This document shows, in pieces, positions 38,784 through 46,239 of a stretch of 64,000 bases of DNA. The notes under the pieces are model-generated. The model searched no databases. It saw only the letters and a list, made by a program, of their open reading frames with translations, and was not told the origin of the DNA. The stretch's first letter is position 1. Every line of letters begins with the position of its first letter. The DNA comes from Phycisphaerales bacterium (GTDB taxonomy: Bacteria; Planctomycetota; Phycisphaerae; UBA1845; Fen-1342). Made by a program: the position numbers and the translations under genes. The stretch spans positions 2,790,001 to 2,854,000 of the forward strand of contig JADJXS010000001.1 of NCBI GenBank assembly GCA_016710275.1, written 5' to 3'.

Positions 38784-39899
38784 CTATCGCGAGACATGTG
38801 CGCGGCCTTTGCACTCTTTGAGTCGGAGACTCACGATGCCTCTCTCGACTTCTCCCGAGCTTCCATGGAAGTTTTCTGCGATTGCGAGCGCTGCTGCGTA
38901 GTACTGCGACGCAGTCCAAGGGTCTTCACTAATGTTCTCCGCTTCCAACCCGCGCTCCAGTAGACGGGTGTACAGTGCCATTACTCCGGGCTCATGAATG
39001 CTGTATATTTCATATGAGCCTGACTTGGATGATACTACCCGATCGTCGCCCAATCGTTCGCCCACAAACCCACTGAGCGCAGTATCGATAATGTCCCGAC
39101 TCATCGCCAATAATCGCGCGAGCCGGTAATATCGCTCTCTCGCCAGAGTTGGATTCGATTCCCACACGTCGAAGATAAGGGCTTCCTCAAGCAGCGCTTC
39201 TGTCGCGGCACGCCATGCAGCTGACCCAGGCGTGTCAAGTCGAATCACAGGCATCGCCCGATTCGTCGTGCTAGCGCGCCTTGGGTCGGCGTCACGCTCA
39301 AGTGCGCGTGCACATCTCCGATCGGCCGCTTGTGCTTGTAGGGCGGACAGTCGTTCTAGATGCCATTGCGCGTCGTGCCGAACCGAGATGATAGCTCCAA
39401 TGGCGGCGTCGCATTTCACGTCGGGCCAGCGACGGGGACACCGCACCAATTCCGGATGCGCTTCGATGAGGCCTCGCGCACGATCGTAAGTCTCAACTGC
39501 GCGATCATAATCTTTGCCGACATAATGGGCGACCAGCGCCTCCATCACGAGCCCGGAATAGTAATACGAGCGCACATCAAGAGCGGGGCGCAGTTCTGCG
39601 TTCGGATGGGGTCTGAAATCGCTCTTGGCGCGCTCGATGAAACTCTCGAGCTGAACCACATATGGCTTCTGAATCGGGGCGGCCTCGTCGCCAAGTGTCT
39701 CAAGATTGGACACTTTGCGTGCATCTGCGTCATATAACCACGCAAGCTGGAAACAAACTCCGCGCCCCACCTCGCCGAGGGCTGTGCCCCTGACGGAGAG
39801 CGCCGCGTTTCTTGATGCGCCCACTTCGCTGACGGGCTGCGCGACGCAGGACGACACACCTGTCGCGATAGCAATACAGAAGGCATGGATATGTCGCAC
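38784..39899 (-). CDS. Putative lipoprotein behind an RHS gene
   Basis: About 371 residues. The GTG at 39899 has GGGAG 8 nt upstream and opens a signal peptide with lipobox-like GVSSC (MRHIHAFCIAIATGVSSCVA); the ATG at 39944 is less likely. The remainder is helix-rich with TPR-like text (GLVMEALVAHYVGKDYDRAV, RERYYRLARLLAMSRDIIDT). No family recognised. It starts 65 nt after the stop of the RHS gene at 39964-41409 and ends the array, so it is a candidate partner of that RHS tail. Confidence 0.65.
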   Translation of the reverse strand: MRHIHAFCIAIATGVSSCVAQPVSEVGASRNAALSVRGTALGEVGRGVCFQLAWLYDADARKVSNLETLGDEAAPIQKPYVVQLESFIERAKSDFRPHPNAELRPALDVRSYYYSGLVMEALVAHYVGKDYDRAVETYDRARGLIEAHPELVRCPRRWPDVKCDAAIGAIISVRHDAQWHLERLSALQAQAADRRCARALERDADPRRASTTNRAMPVIRLDTPGSAAWRAATEALLEEALIFDVWESNPTLARERYYRLARLLAMSRDIIDTALSGFVGERLGDDRVVSSKSGSYEIYSIHEPGVMALYTRLLERGLEAENISEDPWTASQYYAAALAIAENFHGSSGEVERGIVSLRLKECKGRAHVSR

Positions 39900-39963
39900 A
39901 GGTAAGTCTCCCAGTGGTTCCTTATGGACCTTAACTCGCTCCATCTGTTCGTTGCGTAGGCGG

Positions 39964-41409
39964 CTACGGCACGTTCGCCATCTCGGGATCGCGAGGGCCG
40001 GGAATGACTGATTGCTTAGTCAAGGGCATGCACGCGTCAAAGCAGGTGTCGCTACTGAATAGCCCGAAGAGAATACCGTATTCATTCGCAACTAGATCGC
40101 CGAGAGTGTCAAACACCCAGTTGGCCGGCTCTTGTCCGTCAAAGCTATCGCCATGACCTGTTCCACAAAGCGTTGCGACCTCGTACACGACTCCCCCCAG
40201 CGTGATCCCAATGGCTAGGTACAACTTGACGAGTTTTCCCCTCCAATTCCCGCACTCTCGAATGAGATGGCACGCGGTCAAACAGTGATACGCCTTATAG
40301 CCATTGTTTCCAGGATCTAGATTGTGTTTCCTGTACAGCCAGACATCAGTGATCGCTTTGTCCCACGCCCTCTTGAAACAGGGGTCGAGTTCGCTAAACC
40401 AATCCGCTATCGGGTGAAGTCCCAGCGCATCGATGCGCCGAATCGGATCGTTTTTGACACATCGGTAAACGGCCATGCCGCCGCGCTCCCCAATCGGATC
40501 GCGGTTGATCCATCTCCCCAGCCGGGGGGAGTAGTAGCGGTAGCCGTAGTAGTACAGTCCCGTTTCGGCGTCGAGGAACTTGGTGCTGAAGCGGAAGGGG
40601 TTTATAGAGGCGTAGGGGCCGGACTCTTCGGCGATGTTGCCGTCATTGTCGGCGTCGGGGCCGATGATGTTGCCGTATGGATCGTACTCGTACTTCGCGG
40701 CCATGCGGCCGGCGGACCAGGCCATGCCGGATGAGCCGCCCGCGCCGTCGGCCCATTCGACTAATTGGCCGACGTTGCCGTTGGCGTCGTACAGGAAGAC
40801 GTACGATTTGTCGTCGGATGTCGCGTTTTCGCCGGTTGTGGTGCCGTTTGTGTCGTACACGCTCAGCAACCCGCCGATGCCGCCGGCGCCATGCAGGCCG
40901 CCGACAGTCGAATTGCCGCTCTGGCCGCTGAGGTCGAGGCCCCAAGTGTACTGGCGCAGGACGGTCGGAGCGCCGCTGGTCGGCACGCTCAGCTCCTGAA
41001 TGAGGTTCCAGCCGTCGTACACAAACCGCGTCCTTGAGAGCAGCTCCCAGCTTCCCGGCGACCCGGCCTCCCAATCGAACACGGCCTTCTCGACCCGCCG
41101 GCCCATGTAATCGTACTTGAATTCGACCTTCTGTGCGGCGTTCCACGCTGACGACAGGTCGCCATCATCGGGCGTCGGGCGCACACGGACGAGCCGATTC
41201 TCCGCATCCCATTCGAACCGCCGGCTGAGCGCCCCAGCGTGATTCGCGAGTAGGACGCAGGAACAATCCTCCGCTCGGACGCCGCCGTCCGTATTGCTCG
41301 CTGCCCCGGGCGCTACCAGGCTACCGTACGGGCGGTTCGAGTGCGATGCTGTGCAGGGAGCCATCTGATTGGAAGTAGAGTAACCCGCGCGAGTCATGTA
41401 AGAACGCAC
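39964..41409 (-). CDS. RHS cassette A: truncated RHS core with HCxxxC tail
   Basis: 481 codons open. Recognisable RHS text begins about residue 64 (RRFEWDAENRLVRV, position about 41220) and runs through YDYMGRRVEKAVFDWEAG, RFVYDGWNLIQELSVPTSG, YVFLYDANGNVGQLVEW to the core end RYYSPRLGRWINRDPIGE. The tail (about 150 residues) has CLTACHLIRECG and WVFDTLGDLVANEYGILFG, similar to a widespread RHS-associated C-terminal domain of unknown activity. The N-terminal part of a normal RHS protein is missing and the first codons overlap the 3' end of the lipoprotein gene at 41321, so it is a displaced, 5'-truncated cassette. Whether it is translated is open. Confidence 0.8.
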   Translation of the reverse strand: MRSYMTRAGYSTSNQMAPCTASHSNRPYGSLVAPGAASNTDGGVRAEDCSCVLLANHAGALSRRFEWDAENRLVRVRPTPDDGDLSSAWNAAQKVEFKYDYMGRRVEKAVFDWEAGSPGSWELLSRTRFVYDGWNLIQELSVPTSGAPTVLRQYTWGLDLSGQSGNSTVGGLHGAGGIGGLLSVYDTNGTTTGENATSDDKSYVFLYDANGNVGQLVEWADGAGGSSGMAWSAGRMAAKYEYDPYGNIIGPDADNDGNIAEESGPYASINPFRFSTKFLDAETGLYYYGYRYYSPRLGRWINRDPIGERGGMAVYRCVKNDPIRRIDALGLHPIADWFSELDPCFKRAWDKAITDVWLYRKHNLDPGNNGYKAYHCLTACHLIRECGNWRGKLVKLYLAIGITLGGVVYEVATLCGTGHGDSFDGQEPANWVFDTLGDLVANEYGILFGLFSSDTCFDACMPLTKQSVIPGPRDPEMANVP

Positions 41410-42328
41410 AAGTCGTCGCGCCCTGGTTGACGTCTGGTATGACTACCTCTGTAAGCAGCCTGCCGGAATTGCTATCCACAATCAGTATGTTGGGGTCCGT
41501 CGTCAACTGTCGTCGCGCAACGACTATCGCGAGCATGCGGCCGCACGGGCTCGGCACGAGTTGGAACGGGGTCGATGGGGCCGTGGAGACCTTTAGCGGA
41601 GCGACAAGTCCTCTGTGCGCCACGGCGAGACGGCTTGCTCGAAGTGCACCATCAATGCGACGGCAGCCTGTGTACACCGTATCAACCCTATTCGTGGCAA
41701 CGAGTACACCCCATGCGGTTCCGACCTCAACTTCCCGCGCGGGGGCGCGCGCTGGCTGCACCACGACACTGCCGACACCCTCGCGCGTAACCCCGTATGC
41801 GATGCCGCCGGAGTCAAGCGATACGCAACTCGTCACCTGGCCGCGAACTGGAAGTTCAGTCCACTTGTCCATCCGTAGGGCGCTCGTTGACCAGATACCT
41901 GCCTTGTGCGCCACAAGCACCGTAGAGTCCGTTGCACCGAACGTGAGGCCAACGGTAGCGCAGTCCTCGCGCCCCGCACATGGAAGCCGCAGACTTCGTG
42001 ACCCGCTCGGCCCCGTCACGACCAGCGTTCCCTCATCGGTGACGGTCGCATAGTACGACCCGCTCCTGGAGAGGGCGATTCCACGAGCGCGACTCACAAC
42101 CACGGCGACACGCCCCGCGTCCACGGCAGTGAGCAGTTGGTGATGCGTGGTCGCATCGTTCGCTAGTACCTCGCGTATCACGAGGGTCTCGCGCCCCGTG
42201 TGCACCATTGCAATAGCGTTGGTTGCTGCGACCCCATCACACACTTGAAGGTGCGGTCGAGGCGAGCAGCCCAAGAGTAGAAGTGTGGTGAGAGACAGCA
42301 CACCAGACACCGCAATGTTGATCGTCAT
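41321..42328 (-). CDS. Putative lipoprotein, beta-propeller-like, behind RHS fragment E
   Basis: About 335 residues. The ATG at 42328 overlaps the stop of the preceding RHS fragment (ATGA). Signal peptide with lipobox LLLLGC. The mature part is a string of short beta-strand blocks (GIALSRSGSYYATVTDEGTL, SCVSLDSGGIAYGVTREGVG, PNILIVDSNSGRLLTEVVIP) resembling a WD40/YVTN-type propeller. No catalytic residues. It lies between an RHS remnant and RHS cassette A, in the partner-gene position. Confidence 0.7.
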   Translation of the reverse strand: MTINIAVSGVLSLTTLLLLGCSPRPHLQVCDGVAATNAIAMVHTGRETLVIREVLANDATTHHQLLTAVDAGRVAVVVSRARGIALSRSGSYYATVTDEGTLVVTGPSGSRSLRLPCAGREDCATVGLTFGATDSTVLVAHKAGIWSTSALRMDKWTELPVRGQVTSCVSLDSGGIAYGVTREGVGSVVVQPARAPAREVEVGTAWGVLVATNRVDTVYTGCRRIDGALRASRLAVAHRGLVAPLKVSTAPSTPFQLVPSPCGRMLAIVVARRQLTTDPNILIVDSNSGRLLTEVVIPDVNQGATTCAFLHDSRGLLYFQSDGSLHSIALEPPVR

Positions 42329-42628
42329 GGACACCTCTCCGCAGCCCGGACACGGACGAATTGCCGTTCTGGGCGGGACACCGACGAATCCCCTCTACCG
42401 GCGGTTGCGTTGCCGCTCTGGCCGCTGAGGTCGAGGCCCCAGGTGCACAAGCGCAGGACGGTCGGATCGCCGCTGGTCGGCACGTTCAGTTCCTGAGTGA
42501 GGCTCCAGCCGTCGTACACGAACCGCGTCCGATTCTGCGTGACCCAGGAGCCGCCGACGTACTTGTCGTGGTGCTTCTCGACGCGGCGGCCCAGGTAATC
42601 ATAGACGTATCGCCAGCGCTCGTCACGA
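42325..42628 (-). pseudogene. RHS fragment E (both ends lost)
   Basis: Encodes on the minus strand DERWRYVYDYLGRRVEKHHD, then SRTRFVYDGW-like text (NRTRFVYDGWSLTQELNVPTS) and LRLCTWGLDLSGQSGNA, after which the core stops and a short unrelated end leads to a TGA. The DNA matches cassette B around 44840-45020. Upstream, homology ends at about 42628, where unrelated repeat DNA begins. It remains as a short leader in front of the lipoprotein gene at 41321-42328. Confidence 0.8.
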
Positions 42629-42646
42629 TGATTGGCCAGCTCCGAA

Positions 42647-42790
42647 GTGCGGAGTATGATGCCGCTGCGCGCGTCCGAGTTGCCGCGAGTTCGGGCAGTT
42701 CGCTGCGCCGGCTCCGCAGTGCGGAGTACGATGCCGCGCCGCGCGGCCGAGTTGCCGCGAGATCGGGCAGTTCGCTGCGTCGGCTCCGGT
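42647..42790. repeat. 72-bp direct duplication
   Basis: Two adjacent 72-bp units start with GTGCGGAGTA at 42647 and 42719 and share GCCGAGTTGCCGCGAG-type and TCGGGCAGTTCGCTGCG blocks with a few differences. Between RHS fragment E and the zinc-ribbon gene (42629-43094) I see no convincing gene; a 152-codon frame here is the product of this duplication. Confidence 0.75.
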
Positions 42791-43094
42791 CACTTCGCAC
42801 GCCGTCACGCCTGCTTCGGGCGTCAAGATCCAATCGAACTGATTCCACTACGGCCAAGGCAGGGTCCGCCGACACTTTGAAACCTCGCTTGTGGACCTGC
42901 GCGGCGGCTCGGAACCGAGCCTCAGTCCCGAAGGCACACAGCATTGACTCGCAGTGCCATTAACGCAATTCGATCAAGACACCGGTGCGCTCATCGGCAC
43001 CGACAGAGCGGCGGCGTTCCGCTCAGAACCTGTCGTCGCCGCGATCACGACACCGGTGTGCCGACGCAAATGGGGTCTGCACAGCACCCAAGTC

Positions 43095-43712
43095 TCAGCC
43101 CCGAGTCGCCGGCTCGCGCGCAACCGCATTCTGGGAGCCGCATTCCGGGCACGCGCCGCTGACGTTCATGAAAAGACAATAACCGCACTTGGTGCACTCG
43201 AACGCAGTACGCCCACGGCTGCGCCGCAGGCTAATTGCGCGTGCCAGAAGCGCCGCGATCACTCCTGCCGGCCACAGCACAAGCGCTGAACAGAGTACAA
43301 CGCCGCCGTACTTGCCGCCCGCGAGCCACACGATGGGTGTCGTGGCTACCCATACCCATGACTGACAGAAACCCATCGCTGCTCCAGCTATCATCGCACC
43401 CCGAAGTGACAATGGGGGCAAGTAGCGAGCACCTGCGAGAACAGTTATCCCCGCGAGCATGAATGCAGGAAGAGCAAGAGACGATCGCCTGACTACGGTT
43501 CGCAAGCGGATCGTGGTGCTCTCATTGATTATCTTGATAAGCTCGCTATCGCAGGGAAAGGGTGCCTGCAGCTGTGGCGGTCCAACGAGCATTCTGTTAA
43601 GGCTGTCCGTCACCCGGTAGGTAAAGTGTGATATCCCACCAGTTAGCCTGCCCGCGACCGCGCCGACAATGATATAAAGCAAGACAATCAGCGAGATCTG
43701 AAGTCGCTCCAC
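43095..43712 (-). CDS. Membrane protein with C-terminal CPECG zinc ribbon, partner of RHS B
   Basis: 205 residues. GTG start at 43712 with GGAGG 8 nt upstream, 27 nt after the RHS B stop. A first membrane helix (ISLIVLLYIIVGAVAGRL), a soluble segment, then at least three more hydrophobic helices (LPAFMLAGITVLAGARYLPP, VLCSALVLWPAGVIAALLA), and the zinc ribbon CTKCGYCLFMNVSGACPECG near the C-terminus. Same architecture as the genes at 5.4, 45.4 and 48.3 kb. Close spacing suggests co-transcription with RHS B. Confidence 0.78.
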   Translation of the reverse strand: MERLQISLIVLLYIIVGAVAGRLTGGISHFTYRVTDSLNRMLVGPPQLQAPFPCDSELIKIINESTTIRLRTVVRRSSLALPAFMLAGITVLAGARYLPPLSLRGAMIAGAAMGFCQSWVWVATTPIVWLAGGKYGGVVLCSALVLWPAGVIAALLARAISLRRSRGRTAFECTKCGYCLFMNVSGACPECGSQNAVAREPATRG

Positions 43713-43739
43713 TTGTAGGGCCTCCGTTCGACGGGTGGC

Positions 43740-45689
43740 TCACTTCAGCTTATTTATCGCTTCGAACAAGAACTTACACAATTCCCGGTCACTTTCCAAG
43801 CACTGTATATTGTAGGACTCCGGAAGCTCCTCGCCGGGCTGGGGTTTCAGTTCTTCTGTGCCATAGAGGGCGCAAGCAGATGCCTGCGCCTCCGCTGCTC
43901 TCTTGAGTTCGTCAACGCAGGCCTGGTTGCCTCTGCATTCTCCTTTCTTGAGCGCATCGTGCAGGCACCACAGATGCTCTATGTCCCCCTGGCACTCCGT
44001 GAATCCCCTTCGAAATGCCCCCTTGCATTCGCCGCTCTTCGGACAGAGAATGTCGCGTTTCACATGATGTTCCTCCTCGACCAGCCGGCATCTCCGTAGA
44101 ATACCGGCAGCACCTGTAGGCTGGGTTGATGCGCCCGGCTGCGTGCTTGGAACGGAGCAGTCGCAAATGCAATGAGAGCACTTCTCGTTGTGCACTTCGC
44201 ACTCGACGGACATGGATCCAGGGGACTTCTTGCAGCGCTCTTTGCACGCCTCCCCCGTACATTTGCGGGTAGGAGCGGGTGTGTTGGGCTGCGTTGAGGA
44301 TGGGGAGTCCTGCGCACACAGGAGTCCCAACACGTCATACCTGTTTGCGGGGCTGCCGCGCGCAAAACCGTACAGGAGTAGGCTATCCGCTTCCCCAATC
44401 GGATCGCGGCTGATCCATCGTCCCAGCCGGGGGGAGTAGTAGCGGTAGCCGTAGTAGTAGAGGCCGGTTTCGGCGTCGAAGAACTTGGTGCTGAAGCGGA
44501 AGGGGTTGATGGCGGCGTAGGGGCCGGCCTCTTCGGCGATGTTGCCGTCATTGTCGGCGTCGGGGCCGACGATGTTGCCGTAGGGGTCGTATTCGTACTT
44601 CGCGACCAGGCGGCCGGCGGACCAGGCCATGCCGGATGATCCGCCCGCGCCTGTCGCCCATTCGACCAATTGGCCGACATTGCCGTTGGCGTCGTACAGG
44701 AACACGTACGATTTGTCGTCGGATGTCGCGTTTTCGCCGGTTGTGGTGCCGTTTGTGTCGTACACGCTCAGCAACCCGCCGATGCCGCCGGCGCCATGCA
44801 GGCCGCCGACAGTCGAATTGCCGCTCTGGCCGCTGAGGTCGAGGCCCCAGGTGTATTGGCGCAGGACGGTCGGATCGCCGCTGGTCGGCACGTTCAGTTC
44901 CTCGATGAGGTTCCAGCCGTCGTACACGAACCGCGTCCTGCTTTGCGTGACCCACGAGCCGCTGACGTACTTGTCGTGGTGCTTCTCGACGCGGCGACCC
45001 AGGTAATCATAGACGTATCGCCAGCGCTCGTCATTGTTCGCGGGCGAATAGGTCGAGCCGACCCCATGAGCCGGATGGACCTCGATCAGCCGGTTCTCGG
45101 CGTCCCAGACGTACGTCCTGTACGACGGCGACGATGCACCGCCGACCAGCACCGACACGAACGGATCAAGATCGAAATTGTTGAACACGCCGTCGCCGTT
45201 GAGGTCGCCCCAGGTCTCGCGCGCGTCCCAGCAGGCCTGGCAGGGGCTGGGGGAGCCGCTCTCGCTCAAGCCCGCCGCGACGCAGTAATCGTGCGGCGCT
45301 TCCTCCTCGGCATCGAGCGCCGCCGCCACAAACGCGTTGATGTCAAAGTTGTTGAGCACGCTATCGCAGTTCGCATCGCCGAAGCTGATCTTCCGCACGA
45401 CATTCCCGTCCGCGTCATAGTCCATCAGCGTTGTCGTCCGGGTCCGTCCGTGCGCCTCCTGGAGGGCACTGTCGGCGGACCGACAGTGGCGCCTGCGCGC
45501 GCCCGCGCGTGCTCGCGCTTCCACACTCAGGACAGCGATCGCCGCCACCTCGCAGCGAGTAGCCGCAGAACTCACACAACGGCGGGTATTGCAGGTCGCG
45601 GCGGCGTCCGAACACGTACATCGCCACGAAAGCGGCTGCACACGCCGGCGCACTCTGGATCGCCCCAACGATGCTATAGTGCACGACAT
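43740..45689 (-). CDS. RHS cassette B: dockerin-containing RHS core with Cys-rich tail
   Basis: 649 codons open, but RHS homology starts near position 45450 (RTRTTTLMDYDADGNVV); the first 80 codons overlap the 3' end of the neighbouring membrane gene and are not RHS-like. Two dockerin-like loops, GDANCDSVLNNFDINAFV and GDLNGDGVFNNFDLDPFV, are embedded in the core, followed by YVWDAENRLIEVHPAHG, the shared core and RYYSPRLGRWISRDPIGE. The tail of about 190 residues is rich in Cys (CTGEACKERCKKSP, KCSHCICDC, CPKSGECKGAF) without a recognised fold. 5'-truncated cassette with its own partner gene 27 nt downstream. Confidence 0.82.
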   Translation of the reverse strand: MSCTIASLGRSRVRRRVQPLSWRCTCSDAAATCNTRRCVSSAATRCEVAAIAVLSVEARARAGARRRHCRSADSALQEAHGRTRTTTLMDYDADGNVVRKISFGDANCDSVLNNFDINAFVAAALDAEEEAPHDYCVAAGLSESGSPSPCQACWDARETWGDLNGDGVFNNFDLDPFVSVLVGGASSPSYRTYVWDAENRLIEVHPAHGVGSTYSPANNDERWRYVYDYLGRRVEKHHDKYVSGSWVTQSRTRFVYDGWNLIEELNVPTSGDPTVLRQYTWGLDLSGQSGNSTVGGLHGAGGIGGLLSVYDTNGTTTGENATSDDKSYVFLYDANGNVGQLVEWATGAGGSSGMAWSAGRLVAKYEYDPYGNIVGPDADNDGNIAEEAGPYAAINPFRFSTKFFDAETGLYYYGYRYYSPRLGRWISRDPIGEADSLLLYGFARGSPANRYDVLGLLCAQDSPSSTQPNTPAPTRKCTGEACKERCKKSPGSMSVECEVHNEKCSHCICDCSVPSTQPGASTQPTGAAGILRRCRLVEEEHHVKRDILCPKSGECKGAFRRGFTECQGDIEHLWCLHDALKKGECRGNQACVDELKRAAEAQASACALYGTEELKPQPGEELPESYNIQCLESDRELCKFLFEAINKLK

Positions 45690-46239
45690 ACATTCGGCCC
45701 GACAAGAACGCTACACCCTGGTATCCAGCCGCGTCCACTAACACGCTGTCGTTCGCCTGTGTGACATGCCTGCGAACGAACAAGTCAACCCATGCGAATG
45801 TGCTCGCATCTGCAAGCGGATGTCGCGGAACAAACACGTGTGAGAAGTGGGATAGACTCACAGAGGCGATGACAAACACCAGGGATCCTATTACCTGGGC
45901 TCTTGTCGAACATAGGTGTCCGCCCTTTACCCGTACTGTCACACGTACCACCCACAACACCATGAATGCGACCGACCACACGACTAGTGCGACGCAGCCG
46001 TCGACAACGCAGCGACACCACCCAGGAACGGGCATCGTCGTCGCTCCGAGGCTAATCAGTTGTAATGGCGCGAGCACCGCACTCGGGGGGTGTGCATCAT
46101 CCAGCCATGTCCACAGGACACGACACACCTCTTGCACTACCGCCAGAGTCACCGCTGACATGGCTGCGAAGGCGCCCATTCCGAGCGTACCGTACCAGGC
46201 ACAGCGAACAACTACCAGCTCGGATCGCACTTGGAACAT
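45415..46239 (-). CDS. Membrane protein with CPECG zinc ribbon, partner of RHS C
   Basis: About 271-274 residues. Start either ATG 46239 or GTG 46230 (AGAGG 9 nt upstream of the latter); both lie inside the 3' end of RHS C, so the genes overlap. Several membrane helices (MGAFAAMSAVTLAVVQEVCR, VVDGCVALVVWSVAFMVLWV, VIGSLVFVIASVSLSHFSHV) precede CEFCGYSLRGGGDRCPECG. The last codons (RTDPDDNADGL) are RHS cassette B DNA read in another frame, showing that a cassette boundary runs through the end of this gene. Confidence 0.78.
   Translation of the reverse strand: MFQVRSELVVVRCAWYGTLGMGAFAAMSAVTLAVVQEVCRVLWTWLDDAHPPSAVLAPLQLISLGATTMPVPGWCRCVVDGCVALVVWSVAFMVLWVVRVTVRVKGGHLCSTRAQVIGSLVFVIASVSLSHFSHVFVPRHPLADASTFAWVDLFVRRHVTQANDSVLVDAAGYQGVAFLSGRMYVVHYSIVGAIQSAPACAAAFVAMYVFGRRRDLQYPPLCEFCGYSLRGGGDRCPECGSASTRGRAQAPLSVRRQCPPGGARTDPDDNADGL

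Noticed and set aside
42486..42944. 152-codon minus-strand frame upstream of RHS fragment E
   Set aside because: Built from a 72-bp duplication (RRSELP.LAATR twice) and read out of frame into RHS DNA; no support for a gene.
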